DNA from: Mesorhizobium wenxiniae
GTDB taxonomy: Bacteria > Pseudomonadota > Alphaproteobacteria > Rhizobiales > Rhizobiaceae
Direction: 5' to 3'
Length of the DNA stretch: 64,000 bases
NCBI RefSeq assembly: GCF_002284535.1
Contig: NZ_NPKH01000014.1
Span: forward strand, 124,001-188,000
Below, piece by piece: positions 43,825-52,589 of the stretch. Under the pieces are notes generated by a model. It was given only the letters and a program-made list of their open reading frames with translations, made no database searches and was not told where the DNA came from. Positions within the stretch are counted from its first letter, which is position 1; the number at the start of each line of letters is the position of its first letter. The position numbers and the translations under genes are program-made.

Positions 43825-44646
43825 ATGAACGTGAAAGACCTGAAAGTCGGCTGCCAGACTTTTACGTGGGAAATGCTCGGAGGCGGTTTTGCCGGCGGTC
43901 CGGACGATCTGCTTAAAGCGATCGCTGACGGTGGTTATGCCGGCATAGAGATCACCGACACGATGATCGGCCGCTATGCCGACAGGCCGGCGGAATTCGC
44001 CATGGCGCTGGAGTCGGCTGGCTTGACGCTCGTCTCCTTCGCTTTCGGCTCGAATAGCGGCTTTACGCTGAAGGATAATATCGGCGCCGACCTCGAAACG
44101 GCGCAGCGCTGGATCGATTTTGCCGCCGCATTTCCTGGCGCGCTCGTCTCGATGGGCTCGGCTACCTCCGTTTCCGAAGGACCTCGTGACGACAAGTTTG
44201 CCATCGCGGCCGAGGTCTACAACAGGGCCGGCCAACTCGGGCGCAAGGCCGGCGTCGATATCGCCGTCCATCCCAGTTCCCACCACAACACGCTGCTATT
44301 CGACCGTGCCGACTACGACCGGATTTTCGCACTGATCGATCCGTCGCTCGTCGGATGGGTGCCCGACACCGGCCACATCTTGCGCGGCCATGAAGACATG
44401 ATCGACACGCTCACCACATACCGGGACCGCATCCGCTACATCCACCTGAAGGACGTCGATGCCGGCGGCAAATGGGCGATGCTCGGCAAGGGCGTCTGCG
44501 ACACCCAATCTGTGATGGATGTCGCCGGTGCCGCGCCACATTTCAACGGTTGGCTGGTGCTGGAAGAGGAATCCGAGACCGCCGCCGCCGATCCGGCCGC
44601 CGCGGTCAAGACCAACCGCCAGACCATGCGCGACTACGGCGCGTGA
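43825..44646 (+). CDS. Sugar phosphate isomerase/epimerase-family TIM barrel 1
   Basis: The 273-residue protein is of the IolE/xylose-isomerase-like TIM-barrel superfamily. Visible metal-ligand candidates are Glu in GYAGIEITDT, His in IAVHPSSHHN, Asp/His in GWVPDTGHILRGHED and His in YIHLKDVD, plus a late Glu in LVLEEES. Superfamily members isomerise sugars or act as 3-keto-glycoside hydrolases/lyases. It sits between importer 2 and a Gfo/Idh/MocA enzyme. Confidence 0.88.
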   Translation: MNVKDLKVGCQTFTWEMLGGGFAGGPDDLLKAIADGGYAGIEITDTMIGRYADRPAEFAMALESAGLTLVSFAFGSNSGFTLKDNIGADLETAQRWIDFAAAFPGALVSMGSATSVSEGPRDDKFAIAAEVYNRAGQLGRKAGVDIAVHPSSHHNTLLFDRADYDRIFALIDPSLVGWVPDTGHILRGHEDMIDTLTTYRDRIRYIHLKDVDAGGKWAMLGKGVCDTQSVMDVAGAAPHFNGWLVLEEESETAAADPAAAVKTNRQTMRDYGA

Positions 44647-44656
44647 GGAAGAGATC

Positions 44657-45733
44657 ATGATCCGGAAGCAAGACCGTCGCCTTCGTGTCGGCGTGCTCGG
44701 CTGCGGGCCGATCGCGCAGTTCGCCCATCTCGAATCCTGCGTGAAGGCCAGGAACGCTGATCTCTATGCGATTTGCGATGCCGCCCCCGACCTTCTGGCG
44801 CGCATGGGCGCGACCTATGAACCCGAGAAGATGTACGCCGACTACGATGAGATGCTCGCCGACCCGCAGCTGGAGGCGGTGATCGTCGCAACCTCCGACG
44901 CCTACCACGTTCCGATGTCGATCAAGGCGCTCGAGGCCGGTAAGCACGTGCTGTGCGAAAAGCCGATCGGCGTCTCGGTCGAGGAAGGCGAAACGCTCGC
45001 CGATGCGGTTAAACGCTCCGGCAGGGTGCTCCAGGTCGGTCACATGAAGCGCTTCGACCCGGCGCTGGAAGCGGCGCGCGATTTCGTCCGCGACGAGATC
45101 GGCGAGATCCTGGCGCTAAAAGCCTGGTATTGCGATTCCACCCATCGCTACACCAACACCGACGCGGTCCAGCCGCTGCCCGTCACCAGCAAGCTGGCAA
45201 GGAAACCTGGCGGCAATCCGAAAGCCGATCTCAGGCAGTATTTCATGCTCGCGCACGGCTCCCACCTCGTCGACACGGCGCGCTTCCTGTGCGGTGAGAT
45301 CGTCGCGGTGCGCGCCCGCCTCAACGAGCGTTTCGGCGCCTATTGCTGGTTCGTCGAAACCGAGTTCGCCAACGGCGCGCTTGGCCATCTCGATCTCACC
45401 GTGGCTGTCCGCATGGACTGGCACGAGGGCTTCCAGCTCTATGGCGAGAACGGCTCGGTAATCGCGAAGACCTTCAATCCGTGGTATTTCCGGGCGAGCG
45501 AGGTCGATATCTTTCACGAGAAGGATGCGACGTCGCGAAAGCCGCTGGGCGCCGACGGGCATTTCTTCAGGCGCCAGCTCGAAAGCCTCGCCGAGACCGT
45601 CCTTGACGGCAAGCCGATGCGCGGCGCCAACGTCGAGGACGGCCTCGCCTCGATCCGCGCCATGGTGGCGATCGCCCGCTCGGTCGAAACCGGTGATCGC
45701 GTCGAGATCGCTTCCGTCACGGGAGCGGTCTGA
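44657..45733 (+). CDS. Gfo/Idh/MocA-family oxidoreductase 2
   Basis: The 358-residue oxidoreductase has the NAD motif VGVLGCGPIAQFAHLES, EKP in VLCEKPIGVSVEEGE and the C-terminal sheet domain (QVGHMKRFDPALEAARDFV). The ATG at 44657 is chosen; a longer frame in this register runs through the upstream TIM-barrel gene. It lies ten bases downstream of that gene and its stop overlaps the next start, so the pair is likely to act in sequence on one sugar. Confidence 0.92.
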   Translation: MIRKQDRRLRVGVLGCGPIAQFAHLESCVKARNADLYAICDAAPDLLARMGATYEPEKMYADYDEMLADPQLEAVIVATSDAYHVPMSIKALEAGKHVLCEKPIGVSVEEGETLADAVKRSGRVLQVGHMKRFDPALEAARDFVRDEIGEILALKAWYCDSTHRYTNTDAVQPLPVTSKLARKPGGNPKADLRQYFMLAHGSHLVDTARFLCGEIVAVRARLNERFGAYCWFVETEFANGALGHLDLTVAVRMDWHEGFQLYGENGSVIAKTFNPWYFRASEVDIFHEKDATSRKPLGADGHFFRRQLESLAETVLDGKPMRGANVEDGLASIRAMVAIARSVETGDRVEIASVTGAV

Positions 45734-46551
45734 TGCAGATCGGGGTGTTCGCCAAGACCTTCCCTGGGAGCGAGCCGGCCGGCGTGCTGGCAGCGGTCCG
45801 CGACGCGGGATTTGCCGTCACCCAGTTCAACCTGGCCTGCGTCGGCCTGCCGTCGATGCCGGATGCGGTCCCTGACGATGGCATCAGCGCCATCGCGGCC
45901 GCGTCGCATGCTTCCGGCGTCACCCTGGTGGCGCTCTCGGGCACCTACAACATGGCCCATCCCGACAGGACGGTGCGCGACGACGGCCTGCGCCGGCTTG
46001 GCGTGGTGATCAAGGCTGCGGCAGACCTTTCCGTTCCCCTGGTCACGCTGTGCACGGGAACACGCAACGCGGACGATCAGTGGGCGTATCACCCCGAGAA
46101 TGCTGCCCCTGAGGCATGGGACGACATGGCGAGCGAGGTCGAAAAGGCGCTGCAATTCGCTGAGCGCCACGGCGTCGATCTCGGCATCGAGCCCGAACAG
46201 GCCAACATTGTCACCTCGGCGTCGGACGCGATGCGCCTCATCGCCAGCATGGGCTCGAAACGGCTGCGCATCGTGCTTGATCCGGCGAACCTGTTCGAGC
46301 AGGCGAGCCCCGCCGAAGCACGCGCCATCGTGGCCGCTGCGGTCGAGCACACAGCCGGCCATGTCGCCATGGCCCATGCCAAGGACCGTTTAGCCGATGG
46401 CCGCTTCACTACGGCCGGCCGGGGCGTTGTCGACTTTGCGGATTTTGTTGCCCGCCTAAAGGTATCAGGCTTCGACGGGGCGCTGGTCACGCACGGCCTT
46501 TCAGCCGACGAAGCGCCTGAGGTTGCCCACTTCCTCAAGGGGCTGATCTGA
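45733..46551 (+). CDS. Sugar phosphate isomerase/epimerase-family TIM barrel 2
   Basis: The 272-residue TIM barrel is only distantly similar to the first. Glu in DLGIEPEQANIVTS, Asp in RIVLDPANLFEQ and His in VAMAHAKDR are the likely metal ligands. It starts in a one-base overlap with the oxidoreductase stop (TGATG) and ends in one with the next gene. A second TIM barrel of this family next to a Gfo/Idh/MocA enzyme recalls the lyase/hydratase pairs of 3-keto-glycoside pathways. Confidence 0.87.
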   Translation: MQIGVFAKTFPGSEPAGVLAAVRDAGFAVTQFNLACVGLPSMPDAVPDDGISAIAAASHASGVTLVALSGTYNMAHPDRTVRDDGLRRLGVVIKAAADLSVPLVTLCTGTRNADDQWAYHPENAAPEAWDDMASEVEKALQFAERHGVDLGIEPEQANIVTSASDAMRLIASMGSKRLRIVLDPANLFEQASPAEARAIVAAAVEHTAGHVAMAHAKDRLADGRFTTAGRGVVDFADFVARLKVSGFDGALVTHGLSADEAPEVAHFLKGLI

Positions 46552-47384
46552 TGGCGCGTCTTGCAACTCTGCTTCGCGATGACGCCGCGCTTCAAGTCTC
46601 CGACCATGGCGACGGGCTTGCGGTCATCTTTCAGCACGGGCTGGGCGGTGGCGAGGCGCAGGTCGCCCAGGCTTTCCCTTCCGGGCCGAGGTTGCGGCGC
46701 CTCACGCTGGAATGCCGCGGGCACGGTGCCTCTGGGCTCGGCAGCAGTCGCCCGTTCTCCCTGAGCATGTTCGCGGATGATGTTCTAGCCGCCGCCGATC
46801 AGGTCGACCTCGATCGGTTCGTCGCCGGCGGCATTTCCATGGGCGCCGCAATTGCAACCCGCCTCGCCTGCCGTCATCCGGACCGTGTCGCGGGCCTGCT
46901 GCTAGTGCGGCCGGCCTGGACGTTCGACAGTGCGCCTGACAACATGCGGCCGATCGCCGAGGCTGCCGGCCTCATTCTCAGTCACGGCCCCGACAAGGCC
47001 AGGACGATCTTCGCGCAATCGGAAACCTCCGCGCGCCTGCAGCGCGACGCGCCCGACAACCTTGCCTCGCTGTTCGGCTATTTCGACCGGCTCGACGCCG
47101 CGCCATTCGCGCAGGTCCTCGCCGACATTGCCGCCGACGGCCCAGGCGTTTCCGCGAGTGACGCCGCGGTGCTTGGCATTCCCACGCTGGTCATCGGCAA
47201 TGCCATGGATGCAGTGCATCCGCTGTCGGCGGCCCATACGCTCGCGGCGGCCATCTCCGGCGCGACCTTTGCCGAAATCTCTCCCAAGGCGCTCGACAGT
47301 GTCAGGCATTTCGCCGAGCTGCAGGCCGAGATCACGACCTTCCTTCACGCCCACTTCAACATCCGGAGCCTCATTCCGTCATGA
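46551..47384 (+). CDS. Alpha/beta hydrolase in the catabolic operon
   Basis: The 277-residue protein has the oxyanion motif FQHGLGGGEAQVAQ, nucleophile elbow GGISMGAAIATRLA and a late His in LDSVRHFAELQ. The fold resembles 3-oxoadipate enol-lactonase-type hydrolases, so it may open a sugar lactone or hydrolyse an ester. Both ends overlap neighbours by one to four bases, so it is translationally coupled in the operon. Confidence 0.88.
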   Translation: MARLATLLRDDAALQVSDHGDGLAVIFQHGLGGGEAQVAQAFPSGPRLRRLTLECRGHGASGLGSSRPFSLSMFADDVLAAADQVDLDRFVAGGISMGAAIATRLACRHPDRVAGLLLVRPAWTFDSAPDNMRPIAEAAGLILSHGPDKARTIFAQSETSARLQRDAPDNLASLFGYFDRLDAAPFAQVLADIAADGPGVSASDAAVLGIPTLVIGNAMDAVHPLSAAHTLAAAISGATFAEISPKALDSVRHFAELQAEITTFLHAHFNIRSLIPS

Positions 47385-48106
47385 CGATGAAAACCCTGTC
47401 CGGCCCCGCTGCCATCGCCGCCTTGCCGCGCAACCGGCTGCTCGGCGAGTTTTCACTGTGGTCGGCGGACCTTGCCAATATGGAGCGCGACCTGAAGCGC
47501 ATAGAACCTCATGTCGACCTGCATCACATCGACGTCGCAGACGCCCGCTTCACCCCCGGCTTCCTGTTCTTCCCGGATCTGGTGAAGCGGATCGCCAGGT
47601 TGACGGCAAGGCCGATCCATGTGCACCTGATGGTCGAAGCCGAGATCGTCGAAGAGCAGACGCGTCAGTTCATCGAGACCGGCGCCGACCTGATCAGTGT
47701 GCACGCCGAAAACGGCGAGGCCGGCCTGCGCGCCGTGCGGCTGGCGCATGAGCTCGGCGCCGAGGCCGGCGTGGTGCTCAGGCTGGAAACGCCGGTCGCT
47801 GCGGTCACCCCATACCTGCCGGAAGTCGCGTTTGTGACGCTTCTTGGCACATCCATTGGCGTCAAGGGCCAGAGCCTTTCCGACCAGGCCTGCCCACGCC
47901 TGATAGAGGCGCGTACACTGATGCGGCAAGCCGGCCGGGAAGCGGACATCATCCTGGCTGCCGACGGCGGCATCCGCCACGAGACGGTGCCGCGCCTGCG
48001 CGCCGCCGGGGCCGAGACGGTGGTGCTCGGATCGCTGGCATTCGGCGACCCCGACCTCGCGCAGCGCATGGCCTGGCTGCATGGGCTGAAGGTCGCCGCC
48101 TTATGA
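47381..48106 (+). CDS. Ribulose-phosphate 3-epimerase-family protein (AlsE-like)
   Basis: The 241-residue TIM barrel has the family metal ligands in DLHHIDVADARF, PIHVHLMVE and LAADGGIRHETV. The form resembles D-allulose-6-phosphate 3-epimerase (AlsE) more than Rpe: it sits in a hexose operon next to a ROK kinase, an allose-type gene order. It would convert D-allulose-6-P to D-fructose-6-P. It overlaps both neighbours by 4 nt. Confidence 0.85.
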   Translation: MTMKTLSGPAAIAALPRNRLLGEFSLWSADLANMERDLKRIEPHVDLHHIDVADARFTPGFLFFPDLVKRIARLTARPIHVHLMVEAEIVEEQTRQFIETGADLISVHAENGEAGLRAVRLAHELGAEAGVVLRLETPVAAVTPYLPEVAFVTLLGTSIGVKGQSLSDQACPRLIEARTLMRQAGREADIILAADGGIRHETVPRLRAAGAETVVLGSLAFGDPDLAQRMAWLHGLKVAAL

Positions 48107-49140
48107 CAAGACGGGCCCTCGCTTTCGATCTCGGCGGAACGGAGCTGCGCGGCGCGCTGGTCGAGAGCGGCGGCCGCGTTGTCGCGCAGGTTTCGGCGCC
48201 GACGATGGCGATCGCGGGATCGGATGCGGTGATCGGGCAGATCATCGCACTGGCCGGGGCTCTTCTGACACAGCGCCCACAAGCGGATGTCGTCGGCATC
48301 GGCATCGGCGCGCCGGGACCGCTCGATCCCAAGGCTGGGATCGTGATCGCACCGCCGACGCTGGCCGGCTGGCACGACGTGCCGTTGATCGACATTCTCG
48401 GCAAGCATTTCGGCCTGCCGGTGCGGCTGGAAAACGACGCCAATGCGGCCGCGCTGGGCGAATGGCGCTTCGGCGCCGGCCTGGGCACCGGGTCGCTGGT
48501 GTTCGTCACCGTATCGACCGGCATCGGCGGCGGGGTCGTTGCCGACGGCCACATCTATCACGGCCGGCGCGGGCTTGCCGCCGAGATCGGCCACATGACC
48601 ATCACCGGCGAGGGCGACCGCTGCTTCTGCGGCGCTGTCGGCTGTTTCGAGGCGGTCGCCTCCGGAACCGCGCTCGGGCGGCGTGCCACGGCGCTGACAG
48701 CGCCAGGCGACGGCTCCCTGCTCAGGCGCCTTTCGGCCGATGGCGACGTTTCGGCCAGGCACGTCGTCGAGGCCGCACGTGCCGGCGATATCAGTGCGCT
48801 CGAGCTGATCGAGGCGGAAGCCAGGTGGCTCGGCATCGGCTTCACGAACCTGCTTCACCTCTATTCGCCGGACCTGATCGTCATGGGCGGCGGTCTTGCG
48901 AACGGTTTCGACCTGTTGGCTCCAACCATCAGGGCAACCGTCGAGCAGCGGGCCATGCTGGCCTACCGGGACGTGCCGATCGTGCCGGCGCAGCTTGGCG
49001 ACCGCGCCGGACTGATCGGCGCGGCCAGCCTGATCCTGTGGGAAGGCGAACTGGGCGCGCCGTTGGCGATGGCGCAGGATGAGGACAACAAGGACAATGC
49101 GACCGAGCGTGCCGGCGCCAGGGAGACAAGCCATGGCTGA
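48103..49140 (+). CDS. ROK-family sugar kinase (AlsK/NagK-like)
   Basis: The 345-residue kinase has the phosphate motif LAFDLGGTELRGALVE, VGIGIGAPGPLDP, the substrate motif LENDANAAALGEW, the catalytic EIGHMTI and the zinc motif CFCGAVGCFEA. It would phosphorylate a hexose at C6. The AlsE-like gene just upstream suggests D-allose or another C3-altered hexose. The last eight bases overlap the importer ATPase start. The C-terminal 20 residues are polar and low in complexity. Confidence 0.9.
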   Translation: MTRRALAFDLGGTELRGALVESGGRVVAQVSAPTMAIAGSDAVIGQIIALAGALLTQRPQADVVGIGIGAPGPLDPKAGIVIAPPTLAGWHDVPLIDILGKHFGLPVRLENDANAAALGEWRFGAGLGTGSLVFVTVSTGIGGGVVADGHIYHGRRGLAAEIGHMTITGEGDRCFCGAVGCFEAVASGTALGRRATALTAPGDGSLLRRLSADGDVSARHVVEAARAGDISALELIEAEARWLGIGFTNLLHLYSPDLIVMGGGLANGFDLLAPTIRATVEQRAMLAYRDVPIVPAQLGDRAGLIGAASLILWEGELGAPLAMAQDEDNKDNATERAGARETSHG

Positions 49141-50223
49141 GCTCAAGCTGCGTGGTGCGCGCAAGTCCTACGGATCCGTCGAGATCATCAAGGGCCTTGA
49201 CTGGACGTCGAGGACCGCGAATTCGTCGTCTTCGTTGGCCCGTCCGGCTGCGGCAAGTCCACGCTGCTGCGCATGATCGCCGGCCTGGAAAAGATCACCG
49301 CCGGCGACTTGCTGATCGATGGCGTGCGCGCCAACGACATCGATCCGTCCGAGCGTGGGCTCGCCATGGTGTTCCAGTCCTACGCGCTCTATCCGCACAT
49401 GACGGTGGCCGAGAACATGGGCTTTGCGCTGAAGATCGCCGGCGTCTCCGCCGCGGAAAAGGAACGCAAGGTGCGGGAGGCCGCCGAGGTGCTGCAGCTT
49501 TCGCATCTTCTCCACCGGCGGCCGAAGGGGCTTTCGGGCGGCCAGCGGCAGCGTGTCGCCATCGGCCGCGCCATCGTGCGAAATCCCAAAGTGTTCCTGT
49601 TCGACGAGCCGCTGTCCAATCTCGACGCCGCCTTGCGGGTGAGCATGCGGCTCGAGCTGATGCGCCTGCATGAGCACCTGGCCGCGACCATGATCTATGT
49701 CACCCACGACCAGACCGAGGCCATGACCATGGCCGACAAGATCGTCGTGCTGAACGGTGGCAGCATCGAACAGGTCGGCTCGCCGCTCGATCTCTATATC
49801 AGGCCGGCCAACATTTTTGTCGCCGGCTTCATCGGTTCGCCGAAGATGAATCTGTTGAAGCTGAAAGTGGTCGCGACTCGGCCCAAAGGCGTCTCCGTTA
49901 CCTTGCCGGACGGCCAGGCGCTGACCGTCCCGGTTGCCGCCGGTGCAAGCAAATCTGGCGACGAGCTGCTGCTCGGCATGCGGCCGGAACATCTCCGCAT
50001 CTCGGCCAACGGACAATTCAAGGGGCGAGCCGTGCTGGCGGAGCGGCTTGGCAGCCTGACCATCCTGCATGTCGAGGTCGCGCCCGAGGTCACGCTGGTG
50101 GTGCAGGCGGAAGGTGGCGACAGGACGCCATTGCACAGCCCGATCGCGCTCGACATTTTGCCATCGGCTTGCCACCTGTTTCGCACCGATGGTCCGGCGC
50201 TGGCGTCTCTGCAATCGGCGTGA
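49133..50223 (+). pseudogene. Sugar ABC transporter ATPase, importer 2, broken by a 1-nt frameshift
   Basis: From the ATG at 49133 the frame reads [19 protein letters not shown] and then fails. One base later the remainder is intact: [20 protein letters not shown], signature [26 protein letters not shown], the switch His and a TOBE-type C-terminus to 50223. A single lost C near 49201 restores a CUT1-type ATPase of about 363 residues. Without it no start precedes Walker A; the first ATG of the intact frame is at 49273, past the P-loop. It would partner the importer-2 permeases. A sequencing error is possible. Confidence 0.85.
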
Positions 50224-50333
50224 GCCGTGGGCTCATAGTTTGAAACCAGAACTGACGACGCCGCGCATCGAGCCTGCTTCGACCCCTACAGTGTCGATTT
50301 CTGCTGCATCGCAGCACATCAAAACCGCTGCAC

Positions 50334-50587
50334 ACCATTTTAAAACTTGACGCATGTCAAATTTTTCTAAAACATGCGATAATGCTGGCGAGGCCTTGGC
50401 CAGCGCTCTGGGAGGAGAAATGCCTGACACGGAAAATGGCCCGGAACGGGTCTTGAAGCAGCGAGCTGCACGGCAATCGCCGATCGGTCGGCTGTCTGCC
50501 ATCGCAAGCGCCGGGCCGGCCTTCGTCGCGCCCTGCACAGCCATTCCGTTCCCCGAACGGGTTAATCGCGACACAACCAACATTTAG
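50334..50587 (+). pseudogene. Decayed duplicate of the importer-2 promoter and binding-protein 5' end
   Basis: The block aligns by eye with 40618-40800: a CATTTTAAA box, the TTGACGC site, an A/T tract, AACATGCG, ATGCTGGC, a purine-rich ribosome-binding site and an ATG (50419). Codons after the ATG (MPDTENGP..., IASAGP) resemble the importer-2 signal peptide (MTDIKKGP..., IGSAGL). The copy ends in a stop at 50585-50587, just before the importer-3 binding protein. It now forms a leader ORF of 56 codons. Confidence 0.7.
50347..50360. promoter_or_regulatory. Candidate LacI operator/promoter of importer 3
   Basis: TTGACGCATGTCAA has inverted TTGAC/GTCAA halves and doubles as a -35 element, with AAACAT 17 bases on. 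The surrounding bases closely match the importer-2 promoter at 40620-40700. Confidence 0.6.
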
Positions 50588-50601
50588 GAGGAGGAAGAAG
50601 C

Positions 50602-51591
50602 ATGCGTATGTTCAATGGCCTGGCGCTTGGCGCAGGTCTGTTTGCAACCATCGTCTCCATGCCGACCCAGGCCCAAGACGCGGCGAAAGTCGCGGCCATC
50701 GTCAAGGGTCTCGACAACCCCTTCTTCCAGTACATGCAGAAGGGCATTGAGGAGCAAGCCAAGGCCGATGGCGTCGGCGTTACCGTGCAGGCGGCCGCCA
50801 ATATGGGCGACGCCACCGGGCAGGCCGATCGGTTGACCGCCATGGCCATGCAGGATTTCGATTGCTATCTGGTCAATCCCATCAGCGTCAGCAACCTCGT
50901 CCAGGCACTTGTGCCTGTCGCCCAGAAGAACAAGCCGATCGTCAACATCGACAGCACCATCGACGCCGAGCAGGCCAAGGCCGCCGGCTTCACCATCTCG
51001 ACCTATATCGGCACAGACAACGTTGCCGCCGGCGTGCTGGCAGGCGAGGAGATGCTGAAGCTGGTTCCTGCAGGCTCCAAGGTTGCACTGGTGGCCGGCA
51101 TCGTCGGCGATGTCGGCAGCAATGCCCGCATCAAGGGTTTCAAGCAGGCTGTCGAAGGCAAGCTCGACGTCGTGGTGATGGTGAGCGCCGACTGGGACCG
51201 TGAGAAGGCCTTGACCGCCGCGACCGACATCCTGGCCGCGCATCCAGATCTCGCCGGCTTCTTTGCCGCCAACGACATCATGGCGCTCGGCGTCCAGCGC
51301 GCCGTCCAGACCTCGGGTAAGGACGTCAAGGTGATCGGGCTTGACGGCATCGTCGACGCCCTGAAATCCGTTGCCGCCGGCGAACTCGCTGCGACCGTCG
51401 CCCAATATCCCTATGTCGTCGGCGCCATGGGCGTGGAAGCTTGCGCCGCGGCGGCCAAGGGCAAGACACTTCCGGCCAACGTGCCAGCGCCGGTTCTGTT
51501 GATCAACAAGGGCAATGCGGAAGCCTCGCTGAAGAACTTCCCGCGCCCCGGCGGCGACTATCCCGATCCCTTCCGCGAGATGTTGAAGTGA
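50602..51591 (+). CDS. Sugar-binding protein of a ribose/allose-type ABC importer, importer 3
   Basis: The 329-residue CUT2 (peripla_BP_4) protein has a signal peptide cleaved near AQA (about residue 24). The mature part begins AAKVAAIVKGLDNPFFQYM, typical of ribose- and allose-binding proteins, and contains GIVGDVGSNARIKGFK. GGAGGAGGAAGAA precedes the ATG. The stop overlaps the permease start (GTGA). Confidence 0.92.
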   Translation: MRMFNGLALGAGLFATIVSMPTQAQDAAKVAAIVKGLDNPFFQYMQKGIEEQAKADGVGVTVQAAANMGDATGQADRLTAMAMQDFDCYLVNPISVSNLVQALVPVAQKNKPIVNIDSTIDAEQAKAAGFTISTYIGTDNVAAGVLAGEEMLKLVPAGSKVALVAGIVGDVGSNARIKGFKQAVEGKLDVVVMVSADWDREKALTAATDILAAHPDLAGFFAANDIMALGVQRAVQTSGKDVKVIGLDGIVDALKSVAAGELAATVAQYPYVVGAMGVEACAAAAKGKTLPANVPAPVLLINKGNAEASLKNFPRPGGDYPDPFREMLK

Positions 51592-52589
51592 GCACGCCTG
51601 AACAAAACGCGTCCGCGCATACAGCGGGCGCGGCGGAGGAGAGCCGTCCCTCCCTGTCGGCTCTCCTCCTGGATCCTTCCTTCTGGGCCGACTGGGCATC
51701 GGTCGTTGGCCTGGTCGGCCTCGTCGTCGTGTTCGGCATTAGTCAGCCGGTCTTTCTCAGCGTCGCCAATTTGCAGGCCCTGCTGCTAGCCGCGGCGATC
51801 CTGGTCGTGCTGTCGATCGGCCAGACCTTCGTCGTGGCCACCGCCGGCATCGATCTCTCGCTGGCTGCCGCAGTCATGCTGGGCGCCATCATCCTCGGCC
51901 TCGTCGATGCCGCGGGCTATGGCATCTTCTTCGCCTGTGTACTGGCCGTCGCCGCCACCAGCGCGGTCGGTTTCCTCAATGGCGTGCTCATCACAGCCGG
52001 GAAAATACCCGACTTCGTGGTGACGCTCGGCACGCTTTCGGGCGTCACCGGCCTCGGCCTGATCCTGTCGGGCGGCGAGCCGATAATGGTTGGCTCGACC
52101 TTCCTGCTGCGGCTGGCCTCCGGTTCCTTCGGGCCGTTCGGCTATCCCGTCTGGGTGGCAATATCGGCCGTTCTCGTGGCGCATATCGCGCTCTTCCACA
52201 CCCGCTTCGGGGTGCATCTGCTGGCGACCGGCGGCCAGACCGAAAGCGCCCGCTCGCTTGGCATCCGGACCGACCGGGTCAAGATCGCCGCCTATACGAT
52301 ATCAGGATTCTGCGCCGGCACCGCCGCGCTGCTTCTGGTGGCGCGCATCGGCTCGGCCGAACCGCAGATCAACACCAGCCTTCTGCTCAATTCGGTGGCG
52401 GCAGTCGTCTTGGGAGGCGTCAGCCTGTTCGGCGGACGCGCCAGCATTCTCGGCCCGGCGATCGGGGCGCTGATGCTCACCGCTCTCGTCAACGGGCTGA
52501 CGCTGCTCAGCGTTTCGGCCTTCTACCAACCGCTCGCCGTGGGCGCCATCGTGGTGCTGGCGGCACTGATCATGCGGTATCAGAAATGA
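51588..52589 (+). CDS. CUT2 ABC transporter permease (RbsC-like), importer 3
   Basis: The 333-residue membrane protein has eight to ten helices and the RbsC hallmark TAGIDLSLAAAVMLGAIILG. LNSVAAVVLGGVSLFGGRASILG is the conserved late block. The GTG at 51588 overlaps the binding-protein stop; longer frames in this register are shadows of the binding-protein gene. It overlaps the next ATPase by 4 nt. Confidence 0.92.
   Translation: MSTPEQNASAHTAGAAEESRPSLSALLLDPSFWADWASVVGLVGLVVVFGISQPVFLSVANLQALLLAAAILVVLSIGQTFVVATAGIDLSLAAAVMLGAIILGLVDAAGYGIFFACVLAVAATSAVGFLNGVLITAGKIPDFVVTLGTLSGVTGLGLILSGGEPIMVGSTFLLRLASGSFGPFGYPVWVAISAVLVAHIALFHTRFGVHLLATGGQTESARSLGIRTDRVKIAAYTISGFCAGTAALLLVARIGSAEPQINTSLLLNSVAAVVLGGVSLFGGRASILGPAIGALMLTALVNGLTLLSVSAFYQPLAVGAIVVLAALIMRYQK

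Noticed and set aside
50419..50587. The 56-codon leader ORF as a functional small protein
   Set aside because: It is better explained as a decayed copy of the importer-2 binding-protein start; its reading frame ends in unrelated sequence.
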